Assembly: GCA_028280415.1 (NCBI GenBank)
Contig: JANQLV010000061.1
Span: 1-64,000, forward strand
Length of the DNA: 64,000 nucleotides
DNA from: Saprospiraceae bacterium
GTDB taxonomy: Bacteria; Bacteroidota; Bacteroidia; Chitinophagales; Saprospiraceae
Direction of reading: 5' to 3'
The notes beneath the pieces are model-generated. The model saw only the letters and a list, made by a program, of their open reading frames with translations. It ran no database searches and was not told where the DNA came from. The position numbers were made by a program, and so were the translations under genes. This document shows, piece by piece, positions 1 to 9,800 of this stretch. Within the stretch, counting starts at the first letter, position 1; the number at the start of each line of letters is the position of its first letter.

Positions 1-1
1 G

Positions 2-970
2 GATGGTAATGGCTGTAGCACTACAGCGGAAGTAGAAATAAGCGAGAATATTCTGCCTTTGAGTGCAAGCCTGGAATCAAATGGGGAGATAAGATGTCAA
101 GGGGAAAGCACGGGCGCTTTGACCGTACGCGTAAAAGGTGGCAAAGGGCCATTTAGCTATGCCTGGAGCGAAACGGCTTTATCAGGAGAACAGGCAGAAG
201 GCCTGGTAGCCGGGAAGTATGAGGTGACGATCACCGATAAAACTGGAACTACCGCCATGGCAAAGGTTGAGATTGAAGAGCCCAAGACCTTAACAGCAAC
301 AGTTAATGTAAGTGCGCCGGCAAGTACCGACAATTCTGATGGTAAGGCAAGTGTAAAAGCGCAAGGCGGTACGGGTTCCTATACCTATGCCTGGGATAAT
401 GGAGAGACCTCGGTAAGTGCAAGTAAACTGGCTCCGGGAACACGTACGGTAACAGTTACGGATAGCAATGGTTGTAGCACTACGGCGGAAGTAGAGATAA
501 GCGAGAATATTTTGCCTTTGACTGTAGACGTAGAATCCAGTGGAGAAATAAAATGCCAGGGGGAGTCTACGATAACACTATCTGTCAAAGTTAATGGCGG
601 CAAAGGGCCTTTTGAATATACCTGGGAGCAGAGTAATTTGAGTGGCGCAAATGTATCTAATGTTGGCGCAGGAAATTATAAAATTAGTGTGACAGATGCC
701 TTGGGGACTTCTGTGGAGACCAGTATAAGCGTTGAAGAACCTAAAGCTTTAGTAGCTGAACTCTCCGAGAACAAACAGGCAACCAACGAAAATAGTAAAG
801 ACGGTCTGGCCAGAGTTGCTGTTCAGGGCGGAACAGCACCTTATACTATCGCCTGGGATAATGGAGAAACTGGAGAAGTTGTAAAAAATCTGATGGTAGG
901 TAATCATAAAGCACTTATTACTGATGCGAATGGTTGTAATACAGAACTTACTTTCGAAACCAAGAAAAGA
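2..970 (+). repeat. Tandem 459-bp coding repeat
   Basis: The segment GATxGxAATGGxTGTAGCAC at base 2 recurs near-identically at 461, and the ILPL codons recur at about 49, 508 and 970. Each unit encodes two SprB-like domains. The first two copies are nearly identical at their boundary, so unequal recombination could change adhesin length. Confidence 0.75.
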
Positions 971-1351
971 ATTCTGCCACAACTTACTCTTTCCAGGCTT
1001 CGCAAGGGGCAAAAAATAAAAATGGAACAGCTCTTTTTCGAAGCGGATAGCTTTCGTATTACAGAAGTATCGAGGCCAGTACTTGATGAGTTGTTTGGTT
1101 TCATGATTGAAAATACCTCGGTAGTAATTGAAGTGGGTGGACATACGAACGATGTTCCTGAAGATGCTTTTTGTGATTATTTATCTACAGCAAGAGCTAA
1201 GTCGGTTGCTGATTATATCGTTCAAAAAGGGATTGATCCGAAGCGTGTTTTTTTTAAAGGTTATGGAAAAAGAAAACCTTTGGTCAGTAACCGAACCGCA
1301 GCGGGGAGGGCGAAAAATCAAAGGGTGGAAATCAAAATACTGAGTATTTGA
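2..1351 (+). CDS. SprB-repeat adhesin with C-terminal OmpA-like domain (5' end outside window)
   Basis: The reading frame is open from base 2, so the start lies to the left. The visible 449 residues hold SprB-type beta repeats, recognisable by GGxGxYxYAWDNG followed by VTVTDSNGCST, and then an OmpA-like peptidoglycan-binding domain over the last ~115 residues. That domain shows GHTND, a TARAKSVADYI helix, GYGK and a GRAKNQRVEI ending. The repeats come in pairs of about 153 residues, and two units are close copies at DNA level. SprB repeats in Bacteroidota occur in cell-surface adhesins, including the gliding adhesin SprB. The OmpA tail suggests anchoring to the cell wall in the periplasm. Ligand and export route cannot be told from this fragment. 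Confidence 0.85.
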   Translation, partial: DGNGCSTTAEVEISENILPLSASLESNGEIRCQGESTGALTVRVKGGKGPFSYAWSETALSGEQAEGLVAGKYEVTITDKTGTTAMAKVEIEEPKTLTATVNVSAPASTDNSDGKASVKAQGGTGSYTYAWDNGETSVSASKLAPGTRTVTVTDSNGCSTTAEVEISENILPLTVDVESSGEIKCQGESTITLSVKVNGGKGPFEYTWEQSNLSGANVSNVGAGNYKISVTDALGTSVETSISVEEPKALVAELSENKQATNENSKDGLARVAVQGGTAPYTIAWDNGETGEVVKNLMVGNHKALITDANGCNTELTFETKKRILPQLTLSRLRKGQKIKMEQLFFEADSFRITEVSRPVLDELFGFMIENTSVVIEVGGHTNDVPEDAFCDYLSTARAKSVADYIVQKGIDPKRVFFKGYGKRKPLVSNRTAAGRAKNQRVEIKILSI

Positions 1352-1542
1352 CAGAGCCCGATGTAAGTAGTAAGGAGTCATAACAATTTACATAAGTCGA
1401 CTTTTGCAATGTTCTATTTTTGCATTTTTTAGCACTTCTTGTAAAAATGGTAATGTATAAAGGCTATTTTGGAATTAATTATGATACGCTTACAAGCGAA
1501 AAATATTTTTTCTACAAAGGATATTGCTGAAAAATAAGGGAC

Positions 1543-1908
1543 ATGACTCAGGATATTGATAGTTTTTATCTAAATAAAACAGAACCCAATAAAAGTTGCT
1601 TGCTCGCTTTGCGAAGTATTATCCTTAGACAGGATGAAAAAGTTAGGGAAACAATGAAATGGGGAATGCCCTGCTTTTGTTATAAAAAAAAGATGTTTTG
1701 TTATCTCTGGGTGGATAAAAAAACGACTGAACCCTATCTCCTTATGGTGGAAGGAAAGCACCTCCATCACCCGGAATTGGAAAAAGGTAAACGTGCGCGG
1801 ATGAAAATTTTTCGAATCGCCCCCAATAAAGATTTACCCCTGCGAAAGATTGAACAGATTTTGAATGATGCACTGGACCTCTATAGGAAGGGGATAATAA
1901 GGCTCTGA
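1543..1908 (+). CDS. DUF1801 domain-containing protein (YdhG-like)
   Basis: 121 residues with the pattern of the small DUF1801 family: an N-terminal helix (TEPNKSCLLALRSIILRQDEKV), then MKWGMPCFCYKKKMFCYLWV, then LEKGKRARMKIFRI, and a closing helix. These proteins have a YjbR/CyaY-like fold and no established biochemical role. There is no signal peptide, so it should be cytosolic. It stands alone between the adhesin and an oppositely oriented broken gene. A 12-bp perfect palindrome, TAGTGGCCACTA, at 1919-1930 lies just past the stop. Confidence 0.75.
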   Translation: MTQDIDSFYLNKTEPNKSCLLALRSIILRQDEKVRETMKWGMPCFCYKKKMFCYLWVDKKTTEPYLLMVEGKHLHHPELEKGKRARMKIFRIAPNKDLPLRKIEQILNDALDLYRKGIIRL

Positions 1909-1958
1909 CTAAATGAAGTAGTGGCCACTATTGACATTTTAGCTTTTGCTAGCCGTAG

Positions 1959-2675
1959 TCATTTTATCTTGTACGTATTTAATTTTGCAAGATGATTGTG
2001 AGTATTTCTACTCAAAAAGTACAATGAATTATTATGGATCAAAAATTTTGAAACCAGTCCAAACTTATTGTCTAATTGGAAAATACTTTGCAGTTGTACT
2101 TTATCTTTATTGATTTCAATTGAAAATAATGCTCTCTTTTTGTTTATAAGATATAGATTACTATTTGTATCGTCTTGTATGATTACCAAGGATTCTTTCC
2201 AGATATTCTTGTCTTCCAAATTTAAGCTGTACGTTTTATTTAAGTTATTATCTAGAACATGGATTTTAAAATTTACCAAATCAAAAATTAACAACTTCTC
2301 GTCAAAAATAAATTCATATGTTTCAATTTTTTTAGACTCTACAGATAGGTAGTATGAAACTAATTCATGCAGCTCATTCGATACTATAAGATCCAATAAA
2401 TCACCATTCCACTTTCCATTTTTTATTTTATTCGTTTGACCAATGCCATAAGCTATATTATTCTCTTCCAGATTTGCTATGGTCCTGTTGTATCTTCTTA
2501 TCATATTTTTGTAATATGATCTTGCAGCCTTATAGGCTTTTTCATCATAAACTTCAGCTATTTTTTTAGGAGTGGACGGATTGGGATATGTGAAGTAAGT
2601 AACGTGTTTATTATGATTAGAATATTCTTTGAATATATAGTGACCATTATAAAGTAGCACACATTTTTCAATCAA
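1959..2675 (-). pseudogene. 3' part of a frameshifted secreted beta-rich (propeller-like) protein
   Basis: This frame continues upstream without a stop to about 2830, where it meets the 2825-3304 frame. The joined protein would be about 448 residues, close to the intact neighbour at 4437-5729 (430 residues), which has the same order: regulatory-like domain, then beta-rich region. The region has short alternating strands (FIFDEKLLIFDLVNFKIHVL, NLYLINKK) typical of propeller blades. I do not recognise a specific family. A one-base deletion in the A6 run at 2830-2835 (plus strand) explains the break. An assembly error is possible. Confidence 0.6.
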
Positions 2676-2824
2676 ATTCTCAAATTTGGATCTTGGATAG
2701 GACCTGGTTTTATTTATTCCTGAATCAAAATCTAATTCAACGCAATTTTCCTTTCCAATAGCGTAAACCCTTTTTCCAAAACTTTTGTGTAATAAATTGA
2801 AACTCTTGTCTATGCTTTCAGACT

Positions 2825-3304
2825 CTAGTAAAAAACCTGATTGAGAATAAGTTGAAATGTTTTTGTTTTATTGTTGAGCCATAGAGTCACTAGTTCTCCA
2901 TCAGCTATTATGAAGTCCAATAAATTCATTTCCTTATTGAAGATGGACTTTGGCAAATCACTATTTACAATGATATTTGGTAGTACATTTTGAGATATCT
3001 TCAGTTGGGCATTGATAAAAATGTTTTCACCCTGGTTTAGCAGAGTTGTATCCAGTTCTTCATATCCTATATGTCTTATTTTTATATTCAGACTATCAGC
3101 TCTTATATACTTTGACTCATTGAGGACTAAATTGAAATTTCCGTTAATGTTTGTACTAACTCCAAAGCTATCATTGACTTGGATTGTTGCACCAATTAAA
3201 GGTTCCTTATTTTCATCCGTAACGGAACCATAAATTGAAAATTCTTGTGAATAGAGATTTGAAGCAAGCAGACTTAGCAATATATAAATTAGAATATGTT
3301 TCAT
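2825..3304 (-). pseudogene. 5' part of the frameshifted gene: signal peptide plus carboxypeptidase-regulatory-like domain
   Basis: Begins with a signal peptide (MKHILIYILLSLLASNLYSQ). A CarboxypepD_reg-like domain follows at residues ~21-110, marked by GSVTDENKEPLIGATIQVN and TNINGNFNL, the usual start of TonB-linked and other secreted Bacteroidota proteins. The frame ends at a TAG at 2825-2827 directly after the A6 run. Adding one base gives QVFLLESES and runs on into the downstream frame. The product as written is truncated at 159 residues. Confidence 0.65.
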
Positions 3305-3463
3305 GTCTTAGTTTTAACTACAGCTAATCCTCTTTGCAGGCGCGAGAGCCTGTCCACTCAAAGTACGAATCTTTTACACCAACTCCAAAGGCTACTTTCG
3401 CAATAATGGGGTAAATTAACTACGCTATTTTGCGAGAGTAGGAGAGTAATGTATTTTTGAAAA

Positions 3464-3515
3464 GATGCCAGCAGAATGAGCGTAGAGGCTATTGACGTTC
3501 TGCACATTGTTGGGT
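3464..3515 (-). repeat. attC-like element A
   Basis: Read on the minus strand this starts ACCCAAC, which fits the integron R'' consensus RYYYAAC. It continues with AATGTGCAGAA, a ~20-base spacer and TTCTGC, forming an imperfect hairpin. The R' end is degenerate (TGGCATC). It begins 8 bases after the stop of the 3523-4180 gene, where an attC would sit in a gene cassette. It aligns in the same orientation with element B at 4251-4304. No integrase is visible here. Confidence 0.4.
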
Positions 3516-3522
3516 TTCGCTA

Positions 3523-3756
3523 TTAAATTTTTGTTTTAAGATTGACAAATTTATTATTTATAATTCTATGAATTCCTGAATCTAGAAGCACAAATTCACC
3601 GAATTGATTTTTTACAAATTGCCAAATTGGCTCATTAGTTTTGAGATACGTACATTTGTCAAGTTTATCCAGATTTACTTTTGAGACTCTTTTATGTCCC
3701 ATTTCAGTTATGTAAACATCATTGTTGAAAATGAAAACATCTTCAGGAAAACTCAT
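3523..3756 (-). pseudogene. 3' part of a slippage-frameshifted propeller-like protein
   Basis: Continues, in a shifted frame, the protein begun at 4180. Dropping one copy of the heptamer at 3886-3906 joins the halves through DLTPYSISVNKPGNELWVAS to give about 216 residues. The fragment has propeller-blade-like strands (DVFIFNNDVYITEMGHKRVSKV, FGEFVLLDSGIHRIINNK). Residues look like secreted six-bladed propeller proteins of Bacteroidota, but no signal peptide is present on the joined protein. It is flanked by two attC-like repeats. Confidence 0.55.
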
Positions 3757-3871
3757 TTCTTTCGTTTCCTCATGAAATATACCTATAGTTAATTTTGTAA
3801 TTTCAGTGGTTAAGTCAATACATTTTACAATCTGAAATCCTCCCGAAGCGACCCATAATTCATTTCCGGGT

Positions 3872-4180
3872 TTATTGACTGAAATGGAGTAAGGAGTAAG
3901 GAGTAAGATCTTGAAATAACTCTGATTTTATTTCAAGCAATTCACCTTCCAAATTATAAATTACGAGATGATCTTTTTGGTAGTGGGAACCAAATATTTT
4001 ATCATTTGTAATACTGATAGATAATTCAAGGATATTCCTTAATCGATAATTATACTGCCCAAATAGAATTTCACAGTATTCTTCAATCTTTATTTTTGTT
4101 ATAGATTTGGAGGCTAAGTTATATTTAAAGTACTCTTTTTTGGAATTCTTAAAAATCAATTGATCTTTTACTAGATACAT
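3872..4180 (-). pseudogene. 5' part of the heptamer-frameshifted gene
   Basis: 102 residues beginning MYLVKDQLIFKN, with beta-strand alternation (HLVIYNLEGELLEI) and no signal peptide. The frame runs into a stop just past three copies of TTACTCC (minus strand). With two copies the frame continues into the downstream segment. The gene may be a 5'-truncated relative of its neighbours, since it starts inside what would be the propeller part. Confidence 0.55.
3886..3906 (+). repeat. 3x GGAGTAA heptamer repeat inside a coding region
   Basis: Three perfect head-to-tail copies (3886-3892, 3893-3899, 3900-3906). Seven is not a multiple of three, so gain or loss of one copy switches the frame. The two-copy state would restore a ~216-residue protein. 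Confidence 0.9.
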
Positions 4181-4250
4181 ATTTACTCACTCTATTTTTT
4201 TATTGACCTTGTCTAAAACCATAGGTTTCTATTTTGAGTTCCACTACAAT

Positions 4251-4304
4251 GCCTAACACTCTGTGCAGATGATGTCGATATGTACGCTCTGCACTTTGTT
4301 ACGC
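4251..4304 (-). repeat. attC-like element B
   Basis: On the plus strand GCCTAAC (RYYYAAC) is followed by a GTGCAGA arm, a spacer, a TCTGCAC arm and GTTACGC. On the minus strand it ends in a perfect GTTAGGC (GTTRRRY). The two arms pair into a hairpin with bulges, as attC sites do. It has the same minus-strand orientation as element A and lies just upstream of the 3523-4180 gene. Confidence 0.4.
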
Positions 4305-4436
4305 GCTTTTGATTGCATTTACTAACTTCTTCATTTTTTCCTCCCGGACTAGCAATTTATAAAAATATGGAAACGAATAGAAAATCGATTGCCTTGCCTC
4401 CATCAATAAACCGAGTGAAATAAAGGATATTTAAAA

Positions 4437-5729
4437 CTAATTGAGCTTAACCTTTTGAATCATTCGATTGGCTGCGCCCTGATAAGGATTGCGATGAAGA
4501 AAGTACATCGTACCATTTCGAATGCGAACCTTCTCTATAAAATCCAGCTCGAGTGGAATCGCTTCCGAGAGCGAACCATTTTCCATATTGACTTTGCAAA
4601 CATACTCGCCCCATTTTGTGTGAAAAGCAGTATATACCTGTTCGGTGAATTCATCGTAGAGAATATACTTTTTCCAGCGCTTACGCTTGTGATAGCTAAT
4701 GGGTACTTCCCGTAGCTTTTGGCCATCCATGTCGAAAAACTGAATACTTGAAGCGAGGTGATTAAAAAGGCAGAGACTCGAATCTTTTTTCAGGAGTGGA
4801 GCGTAGAGTTTCGGATAGAACATCCGAAAGGCGCCTTTCATATAATAAGGCCCTTCCCGTAAAAAAATTAGCTTCTCAGAGATATTGGTTTCCCAGAGAT
4901 TTCCCGACCAGGGTAATCGATTTCCGGTTTCTTCGATCAGGCGAATAATATTAGCTTCGTCTTCGATCAGGGGTAGAATACAAAGGCTGTCATCTTGTGT
5001 TTTGTTCTCATCAAAAGCATAATAGCGAAGCGCTTGCCCCTGATAAAGATACCTTTGATAAAAACGCATATTATTGCTGTACAAAACGCAGGGCTCAATG
5101 ATGTTATCATAGACCTCAGTTGTCACCCAGTCACCCAAACTAATTTTATCCTTAATGATTTCTATAGTATAAGCACCGTTTCCTATAGTGATGTAAATTT
5201 TATTAAAGCAGCTTTTAAATAAACGTTCTGGCTGATATTCTTTAAGAGAAAGGTGGTTTAAATATTTTTCATTTTTATCAAGCAAGACTAATTGATATTT
5301 TTCAAAAACATTTTTATAAACCAGTAATACCAGAAAACTATCCTTGAAAAGATAGTCTACTACATTATAAGGCTCGTCATAAACGGTATCGATCTTAGGG
5401 GCACTGCTGATTACTATTTCGGGTAATTCAGTGATGCTTTTGTACAGTTGAACAAACAGTTTTTCTTCCGTTTTGACTTCTATTTTTTTCGTTTCAAAGC
5501 CAATACTGGAAAAGACCAGGGTAACCGGAAGACTATCGACTTCTATAGAAAAAGAACCGTCTTTTTCACTTATCGTCCCTTTTCGGATATTACCGGCAAT
5601 ACTAATATTAACCGCCTCCAGTGCATTTTGGCTAAGGGCATCTATTACGTTTCCGGAAATGATAACATCCTGAGCCCGAATTTGTAAAACGATAAAAACG
5701 AATAAAAGAATAGTAAAAAGACGTGCCAT
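4437..5729 (-). CDS. Secreted protein with carboxypeptidase-regulatory-like domain and propeller-like C terminus
   Basis: 430 residues. A signal peptide (MARLFTILLFVFIVLQIRAQ) is followed by a CarboxypepD_reg-like beta sandwich at ~21-105 (ISGNVIDALSQNALEAVNIS, GTISEKDGSFSIEVDSLPVTLVFSSIGF). A ~320-residue beta-rich stretch with blade-like repeats follows and ends FLHRNPYQ. The same layout occurs in the broken gene at 1959-3304, so these look like paralogues. The export signal points to the periplasm or cell surface. The function of the C-terminal part is not recognised. The gene stands alone, with 108 bases between it and the next gene. Confidence 0.7.
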   Translation of the reverse strand: MARLFTILLFVFIVLQIRAQDVIISGNVIDALSQNALEAVNISIAGNIRKGTISEKDGSFSIEVDSLPVTLVFSSIGFETKKIEVKTEEKLFVQLYKSITELPEIVISSAPKIDTVYDEPYNVVDYLFKDSFLVLLVYKNVFEKYQLVLLDKNEKYLNHLSLKEYQPERLFKSCFNKIYITIGNGAYTIEIIKDKISLGDWVTTEVYDNIIEPCVLYSNNMRFYQRYLYQGQALRYYAFDENKTQDDSLCILPLIEDEANIIRLIEETGNRLPWSGNLWETNISEKLIFLREGPYYMKGAFRMFYPKLYAPLLKKDSSLCLFNHLASSIQFFDMDGQKLREVPISYHKRKRWKKYILYDEFTEQVYTAFHTKWGEYVCKVNMENGSLSEAIPLELDFIEKVRIRNGTMYFLHRNPYQGAANRMIQKVKLN

Positions 5730-5837
5730 TTTATTTAGACTTATTTCAGAACTCTATTGAGAATATCAATATTTTTCCTGTTTAATGGCCTCTAAATTAA
5801 TTGAAAAAGTCAGTTTACTGATCTTGACTTGAAAAGG

Positions 5838-6797
5838 CTATTTTTGATAATTGAATTTATGAATTTTGGCTTTTCCACCTTTACCTTCATTGGAAATATA
5901 AAGATTTCCAAATTTGTCAAAAACCAGGCCTTCAGGCTGAACATGGACTGATTTTTTGAGCTTTTCAATATGGATAACATTTCCTTCTGTATTCAATACG
6001 ATAAGTACTTTGCCACTGGAAGAAGTTACAAAAATATCACCGCTTATTGGATGGATGGCAATCGCAGAAGGGTTAAAAGTCAGGTTTTCTTTTCCTACCG
6101 AAAAGAATTCTATCAGCTTTTCATAGGCTCTCAAACCACGGTGATCATCGAGGAACTTGCGGATGTTTTCCAGCTGAATAGTATAAATGGGATCTGGATT
6201 TAAGGTATTATTGTTAAGATCAAAGCCATAAATGACTTTTTTATAACGAACGACTTCAAAGGATTCACCCGTTGCTGGTATTCCTTTACATGCTAATAAT
6301 AAGCGATTATTCTTTTTATCATAAGCCAGACCTTCTACATCATTTTCTCTGCTTAAAAAAGAATTGAATTTTTTTAATTGCTGATTGGTCTTCCCCAGGT
6401 TACTTACCTGATAAAGGGTTCCGGTGCTTTTTACAATAAATACATCCTCTCCGATTAATTCGATTCCTTCATAATCTCCATCCTTATGAAACTTGATTTT
6501 TTCAACAATTTCACCATCTGCTTTGGAAAGCTTATAAACAACACCTAATTCGTCTTGTACAGCGTATAGAAAAAGACCGGCATCATCAATTCCTAAGCCT
6601 GATATTTCTTGTAAAATCTCAGGTAATTTGAATGTTTCGTCTGGTTTGTCCAGTTGATACTTGAATTCGTGGTCAGGGCCGACGGTTTGAAGAGAGTCAT
6701 TATTGTTTACATGAGGATGAGTATGATTGCCTGGTTTACTATTACAGCCAAACAGGCTACTGGTGATCAGAAAAAAAAGAGATATTATCTTGACCAT
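5838..6797 (-). CDS. SdiA-regulated domain lipoprotein (YjiK-like beta-propeller)
   Basis: 319 residues with a lipoprotein signal peptide ending SLFGC, where Cys18 would be lipidated. The mature part matches the SdiA-regulated/YjiK family: LPEILQEISGLGIDD, LYAVQDELGVVYKL, GDYEGIELIGEDVFIV, VEGLAYDKKNNRLLLACKG and QPEGLVFDKFGNLYISNEG, all blades of a six-bladed propeller. Members are envelope proteins of uncertain activity, sometimes compared to phytase-like propellers. It starts 37 bases after the cyclase gene stop on the same strand, so the two may be cotranscribed. Confidence 0.8.
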   Translation of the reverse strand: MVKIISLFFLITSSLFGCNSKPGNHTHPHVNNNDSLQTVGPDHEFKYQLDKPDETFKLPEILQEISGLGIDDAGLFLYAVQDELGVVYKLSKADGEIVEKIKFHKDGDYEGIELIGEDVFIVKSTGTLYQVSNLGKTNQQLKKFNSFLSRENDVEGLAYDKKNNRLLLACKGIPATGESFEVVRYKKVIYGFDLNNNTLNPDPIYTIQLENIRKFLDDHRGLRAYEKLIEFFSVGKENLTFNPSAIAIHPISGDIFVTSSSGKVLIVLNTEGNVIHIEKLKKSVHVQPEGLVFDKFGNLYISNEGKGGKAKIHKFNYQK

Positions 6798-6834
6798 AAA
6801 AAATAATTTCTGAGGAGTAAACGGTATAGTTCTT

Positions 6835-9800
6835 TTATTTATTGGCTAGCTGCTGTAATTCCTCTACCCTGACACCGTATTGAAACTGTGGAATATTTGC
6901 ATAAAGCTTGGTGTACAATTCGAAAGCCTTGTGCCGATATTCATCTTTCTCCGGAGAGATTTTATACCATTCATAATAAACAGCAGCCTGTTCTTCTTCG
7001 CCCCGGGCAATGTCCAGCAATTGCTCAAAGGATAAATCCCTGGTAATTGTTTCTCCGGTATAAAAAGCAATAACGCATGCATATAACTGTACGTCAAATA
7101 ATAAGTCAGGGTTGCCCAACTCTTTGGCAATCTGCATGGCTTCCCTATAGACTAAAACCGCATCTTTGTAGGCTTGCTGCGAAATCAAGACCTGTCCTTT
7201 CTCAATCAGACTGGCACAAAGTACCAGACGATTATTGATCTCCCTCGAAATTTCAATAGCCTGATCATAATACTCGATCGCTTTTTCATGAATATTTTGC
7301 AGGCGGTAGATATCTGCCAGTGTATTGACAGCTTTGGCGATCCCTTTTTTATAATTCAGCTCTTTGCTCAAAGTCAGCGAGCGATTGAGATAGTGAATCG
7401 CCAGATCAAATTCCCCTTCTACGCTACGCAACTCTCCGATTAAACCAATCACGATAGAGAGTCCTTGTTTGTCCCCCAGTTCTTCCACCAGTTCTAAATC
7501 CTGGACAAAATGCTCCATCGCCTGCTGAAAATTCCCCTTTTTTTGATATACTGTTCCAATACATCCGATTGCGATAGACATCAGGAATTTGTTGCCCAAC
7601 TCCCTGCTCAGCTCCAGTCCTTTTTGATAATGTTCCAGTGCAGCATCATAGTCGCCTTTTTCATAATAAACAATTCCTACATTGGTGTGCAAAGTAGCCA
7701 TTCCCTGTTTATCATTGGATTCGGAGCAAACGGCTAAACCATCTAGCTGACACTGGATACCGGCATCGTATTCGCCCAGGTTCATATGAGTGAGTCCCAG
7801 GTTGGAAATGATCTGGGACATATTGTTGGTGTGATTCAGATTTTTGCTGAGTTCTATGCTCTTAATGAAAAAATCTTTGGCTTTTACATACTGACCCTGT
7901 CGCAGATTCAGGTTCCCCAGGTTGCCAAGTACATTGAGGATACCATGTAAATCCTCGATTTCATCAAATAGACTAGAGGCAGTTTCGAGATATTCCTTTG
8001 CTTTGTCATATTCACCCCGGAGCATCAGCATGCGCCCGAGGTTATTATTTGCTCTGCCCAGCAGCAATTTGTCGCCGAGCTGATTGGCGGCATTAAGTGC
8101 TTGGGTACATACTTTTTCGCAGGCTTCCCATTCACCGATTAGCTGTAAAACAGAGCCCTTTTTGAGCAAAGTTCGGATTTGGACCCGGGGATGATCTTTA
8201 TCTTCGATGTTTCGCAGGAGCGTATTGTAAAAATCCAAAGCCTGTTGGTTCTGAAAATTGCGTCGGGCATGATCTGCTGCCTTTTCCAGATAAAGATTGG
8301 TTTTGTCCTCCACCTCTGCCTGCCCATAGTGAAAAGCAAGATCGACGTAACGTTCTTCAATACTATCCGGATAAAGCTTTTCGATAGCATCGGCAATGAG
8401 CTTATGCAACTCTTTTAATCGGGCCGTCAATTGCATTTGATAAACGGCCTCTCTAAGCAAAGAGTGTTTGAAAATATACCTCAGGTCATTCATCGCACGC
8501 CATATCTGTCCCTGTTCGGCAGTTCTGATTTGTTGCTTGAGCACTTTGCTGGCGTTTCCATTCTTTTCCAGAAAGGCCTGATTTTGTTTCATAACTTCCC
8601 GGAGAATAGGAATCTCAAACTCTCGTCCGATCACTGCGGCAGCTTTGACTGTAGCCTTTGCCAAATTCGAGAGTCGATCAATGCGAGCCATCAGAATAGA
8701 ATTGATAGAACTCGTTACTTTGACACTTTTTTCTTTGATGTTCCACAAATCACCTACCAGATGTAGTAAATTACTTTCTTTGAGATATTCAAGGATTTGT
8801 TCTACGTAAAAAGGATTTCCATTAGTGATCTTATACAACATATCGACCACGTCCTCACTCACTTTTCCATCCAGCCAAACTTCTGTAAACTTTTTTAAAG
8901 CCTCTTTGGAAAGTATATTCAAATCCTCTTCCTGCGTAGGTATTTGAAAACGGGTAAGCGTTTCTTCATCCAGTAGTTTGGGTTTGCTTCCGTCATCATT
9001 ATACCTCGAAGTCACCAGAATGAAAATTGGAAAATCTCCGATTGTTCGGGCAAAGTTTTTTAGAAATACTTTGGAGTCATCATCGAACCAGTGCCCGTCT
9101 TCCAGTTCAATGACCAGCGGTCTGATCAGTGCTTCTGCTTTAAAAATATTTTCAAAGGTACTGAGGATGTTTTCGTATCTCCCTTTGGCATTTAACTGTT
9201 CCCACAGAGAGTTGGGATAAAAAATTCCAATTTGGGCAGAAATGATAGATTTGGTTCTTTGTAATTCCTGACTGATGATCCGGGCTTTGGGATTCTGAAC
9301 AAGCTGGATATCTCGAATTAACCAGTCGAAACGATCTTCAAAATTTTTGATGTTCTCCTTTAAAGAGTTTTCCGAGGATTGTTCAAAGTAAGTTTTTAAA
9401 AAATAAATAAAAGGATTAAATGGTTTTTTCAGAATCTGATCGGCCTGACAGGTAAACCAGTTTGGCGTACCTATTTCCCAGAGTTTTCTTTTAAGTTCAA
9501 AAGAGAGTCGCGTTTTTCCGATTCCCGCTTCACCATAGATATAATAAATCCCTGCAAATTCTTTATAGAAAATACTTTCTGCAAAAGCGACCAGTCTTTT
9601 AAGCTCTTCATCCCGGCCAATCATATTGCCGGTAAAAACCGGCTTGTCTTCGATATTTCGGCCAATTAATTCATAAGTTGGAATAATGCCGTCGATCCCC
9701 TTGTATTGGCTATCGCTAATGTGTTTAAACGTATAATTTTTGTGTTTTTGGATATTTCCATCAACGAGGATCGTGTTCCATTCTGCAGAAATCATTAATC

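Noticed and set aside
385-1144. Minus-strand open frames inside the adhesin gene
   Set aside because: They lie entirely opposite a strong repeat-domain gene, have no family features and mirror its repeats.
1919-1930. Perfect palindrome TAGTGGCCACTA as an attC or terminator
   Set aside because: It has no loop, no T tract and none of the integron end motifs. It may just be a chance palindrome between convergent stops.
8139-8766. Plus- and minus-strand frames within the cyclase gene
   Set aside because: They are shadows of the TPR/ATPase coding sequence, without start signals or recognisable domains.
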